A stretch of DNA of 64,000 nt from DASSBG01 sp963800395 (GTDB lineage Bacteria > Pseudomonadota > Gammaproteobacteria > Xanthomonadales > Rhodanobacteraceae), in NCBI GenBank assembly GCA_963800395.1, contig CAWDBD010000011.1, positions 124,001 to 188,000 of the forward strand, written 5' to 3'. The notes below the pieces were generated by a model, which was given only the letters and a program-made list of their open reading frames with translations, searched no databases and was not told the DNA's origin. A program made the translations under genes and the position numbers. The first letter of the stretch is position 1. The number at the start of each line of letters is the position of its first letter. Below, piece by piece: positions 1-6,968 of the stretch.

Positions 1-93
1 CGCAACGACGAGCGCGCCGCGATCAAGCGCGAAATCAACGACAAGCTGGGCTCGCGCCTGGTCGAGGAGAAGTCCTACGAGGACTACCAGTAG
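1..93 (+). CDS. DUF6165 family protein, C-terminal end only
   Basis: The first 30 codons of the window are open and end in TAG at 91-93. The peptide reads NDERAAIKREIN, then LGSRLVEEKSY, which matches the conserved C-terminus I know from DUF6165 proteins, small proteins of unknown function often found beside LPS-core glycosyltransferases. The heptosyltransferase gene that follows on the opposite strand fits that context. The N-terminus lies outside the window. The assignment is from memory of the family signature only. Confidence 0.6.
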   Translation, partial: RNDERAAIKREINDKLGSRLVEEKSYEDYQ

Positions 94-111
94 GCCGGTG
101 CGGGGAAGTGG

Positions 112-187
112 GTAGTTGGCCAGTAGGAAGTGGGGAGTAGGAAGTAGGAAGTAGGAAGTAGGAGAAAGTAGGAAGTAGGAAGTAGGA
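112..187. repeat. AAGTAGG heptanucleotide tandem repeats
   Basis: About ten imperfect copies of a 7-bp unit (AAGTAGG and variants such as AAGTGGG) lie just after the DUF6165 stop codon. The tract is not part of a plausible gene. Confidence 0.85.
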
Positions 188-230
188 CGCAGGAACCGGG
201 TTGCGGTCATGCTGGTTATCTTTTCCTCTC

Positions 231-295
231 CGCTCACCGCTCACCGCTCACCGCTCACCGCGCACCGCTCGCCGTTCCCCACTCACCGCTCCCCG
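231..295. repeat. CGCTCAC heptanucleotide tandem repeats
   Basis: Four near-perfect copies of the 7-bp unit CGCTCAC, then degenerate copies, run up to the 3' end of the heptosyltransferase gene. The same unit recurs after recR at 9799-9830. Confidence 0.85.
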
Positions 296-1371
296 GCAAA
301 CACCTCCAAGCGCTCAATCACATCATCAACGGTGATGAGATCCATGACGCCCGGGCGCTCGATCTTGGTGCCCCAGGGTAGTGCATCGGCAGGCTTGCCC
401 AGATACTTGCGGGCCGCAGCATCATAGCGATTCACGCACCATTGCCGATCACTGTACGGCCCCGAGCGGTCCGGATTGGAGGCGGCATGCAGGCCCAGCA
501 CGGGTGTGCCGACGGCATTGGCCATGTGCATGGGTCCCGAGTCGGGAGTCAGCAGGATGTCGCCACGGGCATAAAGCGCAAGCGCGCGCTTGAGCGTGTC
601 CTTGCCGATCAGGTCAAGCGGCTGCGAGCGCATTGCCGCCACCATCGCATCACCCATGTGGCGCTCGCTGTCGCTGGGCCCACCAGTCAGGACCACGCGC
701 ATGCCCAGGGCGGTGGTGGCGTGATCGGCGACTGCGGCGTAGCCGGCGGCATGCCAGTTGCGAAGCGGGTGACTGGCGCAGGCATTGATCAGGAGCACGG
801 GAGCGTCATCACGCCATTGCTGCCCGGCCCACGCTTGATCCTCCTCGGGAATCGGAATGTCCCAGCGTGGCGTTGCAGGCGCAACACCCAGCATGTCGCC
901 GAAACTGCCGATGGCATCGAGAACGTGCTGGCCGCGTCGGGCGGCGATACGTTCCCTGATGAACAGGCCGTGCAGGTCGCGGGAACGCGCGCGGTCGTAT
1001 CCGATGCGCCGGCGCGCCCGCACGGCCAGGCTCAGCAGGTTGGCACGCAGGGCAACCTGCATGTGCAGCAGGGCGTCAAAGTGCTGGCCGGAAAGCGCCG
1101 CGCGCACGGTGCGCCAGCCAGCGATACCCCGTGCCTTGTCAAAGGTCACGAAGGTCACGCCGGGAATGTCTCCGACCAGGCGTCGTTCGAGCTTGCCGAT
1201 GATCCATGTCAGTCTGGTCCGGGGCAGGTCCTGCTGCAGGCGGCGCAGCAGCGGCACGACATGGGTAACGTCGCCCAGCGCCGAGGTGCGCAGAAGACAG
1301 ACACTCTCCGGCGCATGGGCATGCAGGCTTGTTAAACTGGGGGCATGTTGGCCGGAATCGGAGTGGCGCAT
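283..1371 (-). CDS. Heptosyltransferase, glycosyltransferase family 9
   Basis: This 362-residue protein is predicted to transfer heptose to the LPS inner core at the cytoplasmic face of the inner membrane. It shows the family-9 N-terminal motif LLRTSALGDVTHVVP at about residues 26-40 and the C-terminal nucleotide-sugar motif TPDSGPMHMANAVGTPVLGL followed by HAASNPDRSGPY. Length is normal for WaaC/WaaF-like enzymes. The ATG at 1371 leaves about 20 extra residues before the usual start of the fold, and no other ATG lies between, so an alternative CTG or GTG start is possible. It is divergent from kdkA with almost no intergenic space. Whether it is heptosyltransferase I or II cannot be decided here. 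Confidence 0.87.
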   Translation of the reverse strand: MRHSDSGQHAPSLTSLHAHAPESVCLLRTSALGDVTHVVPLLRRLQQDLPRTRLTWIIGKLERRLVGDIPGVTFVTFDKARGIAGWRTVRAALSGQHFDALLHMQVALRANLLSLAVRARRRIGYDRARSRDLHGLFIRERIAARRGQHVLDAIGSFGDMLGVAPATPRWDIPIPEEDQAWAGQQWRDDAPVLLINACASHPLRNWHAAGYAAVADHATTALGMRVVLTGGPSDSERHMGDAMVAAMRSQPLDLIGKDTLKRALALYARGDILLTPDSGPMHMANAVGTPVLGLHAASNPDRSGPYSDRQWCVNRYDAAARKYLGKPADALPWGTKIERPGVMDLITVDDVIERLEVFAGER

Positions 1372-1389
1372 CGTGGGGGGAATTTACCG

Positions 1390-2124
1390 GTGACGGATGA
1401 GCGCATCGTAGCCGACCATGGCGCTGGCGTGGTATTTGACGGATCACTGACACCGGATCTGGACATGCGCTGGTTTGACGTCACCTATTGGCAAGGCAGG
1501 AAGGCCATGCGTCGGCTGGGCGGCGGACGTGGCGGGGTTTTCGTGGTCGATACGCCAGCCGGGGAGTGCGTGCTGCGCCATTATCGTCGTGGCGGCGGCG
1601 TGGCGCGGGTGCTGGGGGATCGCTACCTGTGGACCGGCCAGGCGCGAACGCGCAGCCTGATGGAGTTTCGTCTGCTGTGCCGCCTGTACCGGGCAGGCCT
1701 GCCTGTGCCACGAGCCGTTGGCGGCGCCTGGGTGCGCAGCGGAATCTACTATCGTGCCGATCTTCTGACCCGTTTCATTGCCGGGGGGCGGGCCCTGTCG
1801 GCCGAGCTGGGCCGGGTCCGCGACAAACCCGAGATAGCCGATCGTATTGGTGACTGTGTCGGTCGCTTCCATGCACACGGTGTATTCCATGCCGATCTCA
1901 ATGCCCACAACATCCTGCTGGGGAGTGATGACAAAATCAGCCTGATCGACTTTGACCGTTGTCGGATTCGCTCCCCTCACGTTTCCTGGCAACAGGCGAA
2001 CCTGGCCCGCCTGCATCGCTCGCTGATGAAGCTCGATGCCGCCGGTGGCGATGTGTCCGGCTGGCAGCAGCACTGGTGGGGCGCACTGCTTGCCGCCCAT
2101 GCGCGAGCGCTGGAGGCGGCATGA
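1390..2124 (+). CDS. kdkA: 3-deoxy-D-manno-octulosonic acid (Kdo) kinase
   Basis: KdkA phosphorylates Kdo of the LPS inner core with ATP. The 244-residue protein has the kinase-like catalytic loop FHADLNAHNILL and the metal-binding IDFDRC segment, plus the family's RHYRRGG and YWQGR segments. The frame stays open up to an ATG at 1345, but that start would overlap the divergent heptosyltransferase; the GTG at 1390 leaves a short gap and a normal N-terminus, so I chose it. The stop overlaps the next start as ATGA, which suggests translational coupling to the MBL hydrolase and the moa genes. Confidence 0.87.
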   Translation: MTDERIVADHGAGVVFDGSLTPDLDMRWFDVTYWQGRKAMRRLGGGRGGVFVVDTPAGECVLRHYRRGGGVARVLGDRYLWTGQARTRSLMEFRLLCRLYRAGLPVPRAVGGAWVRSGIYYRADLLTRFIAGGRALSAELGRVRDKPEIADRIGDCVGRFHAHGVFHADLNAHNILLGSDDKISLIDFDRCRIRSPHVSWQQANLARLHRSLMKLDAAGGDVSGWQQHWWGALLAAHARALEAA

Positions 2125-2882
2125 ACTGGCAACTGCATTTTCTGGGTACCGGCGATTCCAGGGCCATGCTGGAGCTGGGTTCATCGGCTGCCGTTCTGGA
2201 GTGCGACAGCGAGCCGCGCCTGTTGATCGATTGTGGACCGGACATCGTCGATCGCTACCTGGACAGTTACGGCACACCGCCGCCGGCGCTGTACATCACG
2301 CACACCCACATGGATCATGTTGGTGGTCTTGAGCGGCTGTTCAGCGTGCTGCAGTTCGATCCGCGCTGGCGCGGCAAGACCCGGGTGTTTGCACATGCGG
2401 CGCTGGTGCCCCTGATGCAGGCACGGATCGCCGATTATCCGAATGTGGCCGCCGAGGGCGGCGCCAATTTCTGGCAGGCGTTTCATCTGGTGCCCTGCAC
2501 ACGGGGCTTCTGGCTGGATGGCCTGTGGCTGCGCGTTTTCGCCACCCGTCACCACGCACCGGGTACGTCATTCGGTCTGGTTCTGCCCGGCAGTCTGGTG
2601 TACAGCGGCGATACCCGGCCCATCCCCGAGGCGCTGAAGTCACAAGCAAGCCAGGGTGAGCTGATCGCGCACGATTGCGCGCTAGAAGGCAATCCGTCGC
2701 ACACCGGTCTGGATGATCTGCAGCGCGAGTATCCCGAGGATCTGCGTCAGCGCATGATCCTGTACCACTACGCATCCGCAGCCGATGGCCGCGAGATGTC
2801 CGCGCAGGGCTTTCGCGTGGCGGAGCCAGGACAACGGGTGGCCCTGGCTTCGCCGGCAGCCGTGGACGAGGAGGCGGGCTGA
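2121..2882 (+). CDS. MBL-fold metallo-hydrolase
   Basis: The 253-residue protein carries the metallo-beta-lactamase signature HTHMDH with ligands H61, H63, D65 and H66. A later histidine pair lies in the TRHHAPGTSFG segment and the bridging aspartate in YSGDTRP. It resembles ribonuclease Z-like and phosphodiesterase-like MBL enzymes, but the substrate is unknown. I placed the start at the ATG that overlaps the kdkA stop (ATGA), not the far upstream ATG at 1959 inside kdkA. It ends one base into moaA, so it is probably co-transcribed with kdkA and the moa genes. Confidence 0.85.
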   Translation: MNWQLHFLGTGDSRAMLELGSSAAVLECDSEPRLLIDCGPDIVDRYLDSYGTPPPALYITHTHMDHVGGLERLFSVLQFDPRWRGKTRVFAHAALVPLMQARIADYPNVAAEGGANFWQAFHLVPCTRGFWLDGLWLRVFATRHHAPGTSFGLVLPGSLVYSGDTRPIPEALKSQASQGELIAHDCALEGNPSHTGLDDLQREYPEDLRQRMILYHYASAADGREMSAQGFRVAEPGQRVALASPAAVDEEAG

Positions 2883-3928
2883 TGGGGCGGACCATACCCA
2901 TTGCCCTGGCCACCGATCCGGTTCGCGACACGCTGTCGCGACCTCTGTCGGATCTGCGCATATCCGTGATCGACCGCTGCAACCACCGCTGCCCCTACTG
3001 CATGCCGGCCGAGGCATTCCACGAGGATTATCCATTCCTTCGCCGCGAGCAATGGCTGGACTTCGACGAGATCGAGCGTGTGGCCCGCATCATGGCGGGG
3101 CTGGGCGTACGCAAGCTTCGCCTCACGGGCGGTGAGCCCCTGCTGCGACCGGGCCTGCCGGATCTGGTGCGGCGTCTGGCTGCGATTCCGGGCATCGAGG
3201 ATCTGGCCCTGACCAGCAATGGCGTGCTGTTGCCGCGCCAGGCGCGCGCGCTCAAGGAAGCCGGTTTGCAGCGTGTCACCATCAGCCTCGACAGTCTGGA
3301 CCCCCAAACCCACAAGCAGCTCAGCGGTGGTCGCGGCGACGTGCGGCAGACGCTGGACGGCATTGCCGAGGCAGAGCGATGCGGTCTGGCACCGATCAAG
3401 ATCAATTGCGTTGTCCTGCGTGGCATCAATGATCATCAGCTCTTCGATCTGCTCGGGCACTTCCGTGGTACACCGCATGTTGTGCGCTTCATCGAGTACA
3501 TGGATGTCGGCACGCTCAATCAGTGGCGCCAGGCTGAAGTGGTGCCCAGCAGCGAGCTGCGGCGAAGAATAGAAGAACGCTGGCCCTTGCGTGCCCTGCC
3601 GCCGAACGTGTCGGGTGAGGTGGCCAATCGCTATGCCTACGCCGACGGCCTTGGCGAGGTCGGTTTCATCAGTTCGGTCAGCAAGCCGTTCTGCGGCGAC
3701 TGTTCGCGCGCCCGGCTGTCTGCTGACGGACAATTGTTCACCTGCCTGTTTGCGCAGCACGGGCACGACCTTCGCGGGCCGCTGCGAGCCGGTGCCAGCG
3801 ATCAGGAGATGCGCGGTCTGGTAAGCGCCGTGTGGGCAGGCCGGCAAGATCGCTACAGCGAGCAACGTGCCGCAAGACGCGGTGACGCGAATTCGGAACA
3901 TGTCGAGATGTTTCACATAGGTGGTTGA
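2882..3928 (+). CDS. moaA: GTP 3',8-cyclase MoaA
   Basis: This radical SAM enzyme starts molybdenum cofactor synthesis by converting GTP to 3',8-cH2GTP. The 348-residue protein has the N-terminal cluster motif C33-x3-C37-x2-C40, the SAM-binding GGEP segment (LRLTGGEPLLRPGL), and the second cluster site CGDC followed about 14 residues later by another Cys. It ends in Gly-Gly, as active MoaA proteins do. The ATG overlaps the previous stop as TGATG. First of a moaA-moaC-moaD-moaE run. Confidence 0.97.
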   Translation: MGRTIPIALATDPVRDTLSRPLSDLRISVIDRCNHRCPYCMPAEAFHEDYPFLRREQWLDFDEIERVARIMAGLGVRKLRLTGGEPLLRPGLPDLVRRLAAIPGIEDLALTSNGVLLPRQARALKEAGLQRVTISLDSLDPQTHKQLSGGRGDVRQTLDGIAEAERCGLAPIKINCVVLRGINDHQLFDLLGHFRGTPHVVRFIEYMDVGTLNQWRQAEVVPSSELRRRIEERWPLRALPPNVSGEVANRYAYADGLGEVGFISSVSKPFCGDCSRARLSADGQLFTCLFAQHGHDLRGPLRAGASDQEMRGLVSAVWAGRQDRYSEQRAARRGDANSEHVEMFHIGG

Positions 3929-3929
3929 T

Positions 3930-4427
3930 ATGAAGGAAAAAACGCCTGACTTCACGCATGTGGATAGTGCCGGTCATCCGCGCATGGTGGATGTGGGTGG
4001 CAAGCCTTCCACTGCGCGCGTTGCCGTGGCCGAAACACGCGTGCGTTTTCCACCCGCCGTGGCAAAGGCCCTGCACCAGGTCGGCTTGCACGTGGCCAAG
4101 GGCCCGGTTATCGACACCGCTGTCATCGCCGGAGTGATGGCAGCCAAGCGTTGTCACGAACTGATCCCGTTCTGTCATCCGCTTGCCATCGAGCGCTGCG
4201 ATATCCGCACCCGGTTTGATGGTGACGAGGTACTGGTGATCGAGTGCGAAGTGGCCATCCATCACAAGACCGGTGTGGAGATGGAAGCCCTCACCGGTGC
4301 CAGCGTGGCGGCCCTGACCGTTTACGACATGTGTAAGGCGCTATCCCACGAGATCGAGATAGGGCCGCTGCGGCTGATCGAGAAACATGGCGGCAAGCGC
4401 GATGTGCGCGATGGAGCGGTTCAATGA
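3930..4427 (+). CDS. moaC: Cyclic pyranopterin monophosphate synthase MoaC
   Basis: MoaC turns the MoaA product into cyclic pyranopterin monophosphate. The 165-residue protein carries the family blocks MVDVGGK, KRCHELIPFCHPL, GVEMEALTGASVAALTVYDM and HGGKRD. An in-frame GTG lies nine bases upstream at 3921, but AGGTGG sits about six bases before the ATG at 3930, so I chose 3930. Its stop overlaps the moaD start. Confidence 0.97.
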   Translation: MKEKTPDFTHVDSAGHPRMVDVGGKPSTARVAVAETRVRFPPAVAKALHQVGLHVAKGPVIDTAVIAGVMAAKRCHELIPFCHPLAIERCDIRTRFDGDEVLVIECEVAIHHKTGVEMEALTGASVAALTVYDMCKALSHEIEIGPLRLIEKHGGKRDVRDGAVQ

Positions 4428-4663
4428 ACTATCACCTGCTGTATTTTGCGCGCATGGGAGAAGAGGCCGGCGTGGCACAGGAGCAATTCGAGACCGATAC
4501 CCGCGATGCGCTCACGCTCTATGCCGAACTGAGTGAGCGACACGGGTTCACCCTGCCTGTCGACAGCTTGCGCATTGCAGTCAACGGCGTGTTCGTGGAT
4601 TGGGATCATGGTCTTGGCGAGGGCGACGAAATTACCTTCATTCCGCCGGTATCCGGCGGATGA
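4424..4663 (+). CDS. moaD: Molybdopterin synthase sulfur carrier subunit MoaD
   Basis: MoaD is the ubiquitin-like small subunit of molybdopterin synthase and carries the thiocarboxylate. The 79-residue protein ends in PPVSGG, the double-glycine tail that is activated and thiolated. It overlaps moaC by four bases and moaE by four bases (ATGA), which is the usual coupling of the two synthase subunits. Confidence 0.95.
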   Translation: MNYHLLYFARMGEEAGVAQEQFETDTRDALTLYAELSERHGFTLPVDSLRIAVNGVFVDWDHGLGEGDEITFIPPVSGG

Positions 4664-5106
4664 ATCTGTTTGCCTTGAAGGATGTGCCCATTGCCTCGGA
4701 GGCATTGCGCGACAGCTTGCTCGATCCGCGAGCAGGTGCGTGCGCCTGCTTCGAGGGGCGTGTGCGCAATCATCATCTGGGCCAGGACGTGCTCGGCCTG
4801 GACTACCAGGCCTATGCGCCACTGGCTCAGCGCGAAGGCGAAGCCATTCTGATCGAGGCCGTGCAGCGCTTCGACGTGATCCGGGTCGCCTGCGTGCACC
4901 GGACAGGATCGCTTGCTGTTGGTGAACTGGCCGTCTGGGTCGGCGTCAGCAGCGCCCACCGTGGCCCCGCGTTCGACGCCACCCGCTACATCATCGACGA
5001 AGTCAAGAAACGCGTGCCTATCTGGAAGCGCGAGCACTATCGTGACGGCAAGAGTGTCTGGCAGCACCCGCAGGCATCCGATACGACGGCAGACACCACG
5101 CCCTGA
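4660..5106 (+). CDS. moaE: Molybdopterin synthase catalytic subunit MoaE
   Basis: MoaE forms the heterotetrameric molybdopterin synthase with MoaD and inserts the dithiolene sulfurs. The 148-residue protein has the conserved CFEGRVRNH segment, HRTG, VSSAHRGPAF and VPIWKREHY with the active-site lysine region. I used the ATG overlapping the moaD stop; the frame is open upstream only inside moaD. Last gene of the operon; moaB, mogA and moeA are not in the window. Confidence 0.96.
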   Translation: MNLFALKDVPIASEALRDSLLDPRAGACACFEGRVRNHHLGQDVLGLDYQAYAPLAQREGEAILIEAVQRFDVIRVACVHRTGSLAVGELAVWVGVSSAHRGPAFDATRYIIDEVKKRVPIWKREHYRDGKSVWQHPQASDTTADTTP

Positions 5107-5186
5107 TCAGGGCGCGGCGGGGAGGCAATGATGCCCGCACCATGGAGGGTGTCGCGCGGTGTCGGGCGCGGATCATGTATCGAAGG

Positions 5187-5260
<74 letters not shown>

Positions 5261-5276
5261 CGCGCCGGCGTTGCTT

Positions 5277-5299
5277 GCGACATGCCAGTGGCATGTCGC
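5277..5299. repeat. Perfect 11-bp palindrome with 1-nt centre
   Basis: The arms GCGACATGCCA and TGGCATGTCGC flank a single G. It lies where the 5' arm of the truncated SRP RNA copy should be. Confidence 0.8.
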
Positions 5300-5390
5300 G
5301 ACGCTGGCGCGGGGGAGGCAAGGACGCCGACCGGATGTACGCACCAAGGAAGGTTTTGCGCGGCTTCGGGCGCAGATCATGTATTGAAAG

Positions 5391-5503
<113 letters not shown>

Positions 5504-5553
5504 ATTGACAGTGTGAGGGTACAAAGCCCTCTCCTTTCAGCTTGCTCTTCGTC

Positions 5554-5580
5554 GTCATTCCCGCGCAGGCGGGAATCCAG
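5554..5580. repeat. REP-like palindromic element
   Basis: The palindrome ATTCCCGC-GCAG-GCGGGAAT followed by CCAG matches the widespread intergenic repeat that begins GTCATTCCCGCG in many proteobacteria. Confidence 0.7.
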
Positions 5581-5628
5581 TGTCTTTACTTTGCAGTCCC
5601 TCACGGCGTCAACATCCGGGAGGGATTG

Positions 5629-5710
5629 TTCCGCCCATCCTGGGCTCCACCCCTCGCGTTCGCTCGGGGCCCGCCTTCGGCGGTCCAAATTTGTTCCAGA
5701 CAGATTTGTG
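5629..5710. repeat. Hairpin-rich repeat element, copy 1
   Basis: Unit with four consecutive small hairpins: a GCCCATCCTGGGC stem, a CCCCTCG/CGGGG stem, a CCGCCTTCGGCGG stem, and a final stem that here reads CAAATTTGT-TCCAG-ACAGATTTG. It directly abuts copy 2. Confidence 0.8.
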
Positions 5711-5797
5711 TTCCGCCCATCCTGGGCTCCACCCCTCGCGTTCGCTCGGGGCCCGCCTTCGGCGGTCCAATTTCGTTCCCGACGAAATTGTCGAACC
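5711..5797. repeat. Hairpin-rich repeat element, copy 2
   Basis: Same unit as copy 1, ending in the stem AATTTCGT/ACGAAATT and then TCGAACC, the complement of a tRNA T-loop (GGTTCGA). Confidence 0.8.
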
Positions 5798-5807
5798 GCC
5801 TTGTCTA

Positions 5808-5833
5808 TTTCGAGGGTTCAAATCCCTCTTTTT
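5808..5833 (+). pseudogene. Possible tRNA 3' fragment (T-arm)
   Basis: GAGGG-TTCAAAT-CCCTC is a perfect T-arm with the conserved TTCAAAT loop, followed by a possible acceptor strand TTTTTGCA. No matching 5' half or CCA is present, and copy 2 of the hairpin element ends just upstream. Confidence 0.35.
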
Positions 5834-5893
5834 GCAACTTACGGAGGCAATCACGGTTCAAGAAGACTTGAACTTTGACGCTACCTTGAATTC

Positions 5894-5986
5894 TGGCGGA
5901 GAGAGAGGGATTCGAACCCTCGATACGGGTATAAGCCGTATACACACTTTCCAGGCGTGCTCCTTCAACCACTCGGACATCTCTCC
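5894..5986 (-). tRNA. tRNA-Ser (anticodon GGA)
   Basis: The minus strand gives a complete class II tRNA of 93 nt: acceptor stem GGAGAGA/TCTCTCC, D-arm, anticodon loop CTGGAAA with anticodon GGA, a long variable arm (GTATACGGCTTATACCCGTA region), T-loop GGTTCGAATCC and an encoded GCCA end. It decodes UCC and UCU serine codons. It is the only intact copy in a tandem array; a possible promoter (TTGTCT, 17-bp spacer, TAAGCT) lies at 6036-6064. Confidence 0.97.
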
Positions 5987-6035
5987 GGGTTCCGTGACGC
6001 CATGCATCCTGCATATCCTCATCACGGAGCCGCGT

Positions 6036-6064
6036 AGCTTACTGCACGTGCCTGGTACAGACAA
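6036..6064 (-). promoter_or_regulatory. Possible tRNA-Ser promoter
   Basis: On the minus strand TTGTCT and TAAGCT are separated by exactly 17 bp and lie about 50 bp upstream of the tRNA 5' end. The segment is repeated in the other array units. The -10 match is weak. Confidence 0.35.
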
Positions 6065-6231
6065 GATTAACTGTGGAGCCAGCCTTTGCGCAGGCGCAGG
6101 ATCGCGGTGGTCACATGGGGATACGGATCGTTGCTCGGGCGCGGGTTGCACCGGGTACGGCCTGAACGGCGATGCAGCGCCTTGTCGGTGTGCAAGCTGC
6201 ATGGGGTCTGGATGTCGAGAGGGATGTGCTC

Positions 6232-6315
6232 GGCCCATCCTGGGCCTCACCCCTCGCTTGGCTCGGGGCCCGCCTTTGGCGGTCCAATTTCGTTCCGGAC
6301 GAAATTGTCGAACCC
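6232..6315. repeat. Hairpin-rich repeat element, copy 3
   Basis: Same hairpin succession as copies 1-2, starting GGCCCATCCTGGGCC and ending in AATTTCGT-TCCGG-ACGAAATT plus TCGAACCC. It is fused directly to the T-loop of the truncated tRNA-Ser copy at 6308-6382. Confidence 0.85.
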
Positions 6316-6382
6316 TCGATACGGGTATAAGCCGTATACACACTTTCCAGGCGTGCTCCTTCAACCACTTGGACATCTCTCC
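6308..6382 (-). pseudogene. tRNA-Ser(GGA) pseudogene, 3' end missing
   Basis: The minus strand has the tRNA-Ser 5' end, D-arm, GGA anticodon arm and variable arm, but stops in the T-loop (GGGTTCGA) and continues into a hairpin element. The 3' T-stem strand, the 3' acceptor strand and CCA are absent. One D-arm change (GTCCAAG instead of GTCCGAG) distinguishes it from the intact gene. Confidence 0.85.
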
Positions 6383-6625
6383 GGGTTCCGTGACGCCATG
6401 CATCCTGCATATCCTCATCACGGAGCCGCGTAGCTTACTGCACGTGCCTGGTACAGACAAGATTAACTGGAGCCAGCCTTCGCGCAGGCGCAGGATCGAG
6501 GTGGTCACACGGGGATACGGATCCTTGCTCGGGCGCGGGTTGCACCGGGTACGGCCGAAACGGCGATGCAGTGCCTTGTGGGTGTGCAAGCTGCATGGGG
6601 TCTGGATGTCGAGAGGGATGTGCTC

Positions 6626-6710
6626 GGCCCATCCTGGGCCTCACCCCTCGCTTTGGCTCGGGGCCCGCCTTTGGCGGTCCAATTTCGTTCCGGACGAAAT
6701 TGTCGAACCC
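6626..6710. repeat. Hairpin-rich repeat element, copy 4
   Basis: Almost identical to copy 3 (one extra T in the GCTTTGGCTCGGGG part) and again fused to a truncated tRNA-Ser T-loop. Confidence 0.85.
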
Positions 6711-6777
6711 TCGATACGGGTATAAGCCGTATACACACTTTCCAGGCGTGCTCCTTCAACCACTCGGACATCTCTCC
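6703..6777 (-). pseudogene. tRNA-Ser(GGA) pseudogene, 3' end missing
   Basis: Second truncated copy: acceptor 5' strand, D-arm, anticodon arm and variable arm match the intact tRNA, and the sequence leaves the tRNA at the same T-loop position as the copy at 6308-6382. Confidence 0.85.
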
Positions 6778-6968
6778 GGGTTCCGTGACGCCATGCATCC
6801 TGCATATCCTCATCACGGAGCCGCGTAGCTTACTGCACGTGCCGGGCACAGACAAGATCAAGCCGAGCTATTCCTTGCGCAGGTGCAGGATGGGCGCGGG
6901 CGTCACTTCACGCGTGGCGCGTTCAGCGTAGACTTGTCACAATCGGGCTTCAAAGCAAGGATTTGTAC

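Larger units (their letters stand above)
5912..6892. repeat. Tandem array of a ~395-bp unit carrying tRNA-Ser sequence
   Basis: The sequence starting TCGAACCC at 5912 recurs at 6308 and 6703. Units 1 and 2 are complete (396 and 395 bp); unit 3 fades out near 6860-6892, just before dnaX. Each unit holds the 5' three quarters of tRNA-Ser, its upstream region, a spacer of about 160 bp and, in units 1 and 2, a hairpin-rich element at the far end. The unit border falls inside the tRNA T-loop. Confidence 0.92.

Noticed and set aside
442..1335. Reading frame of 297 codons on the plus strand
   Set aside because: It is antisense to the heptosyltransferase gene over its whole length and has no recognisable motif.
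5912..6892. CRISPR-like array
   Set aside because: The repeat unit is about 395 bp with tRNA sequence and no short repeat-spacer pattern; no cas gene is in the window.
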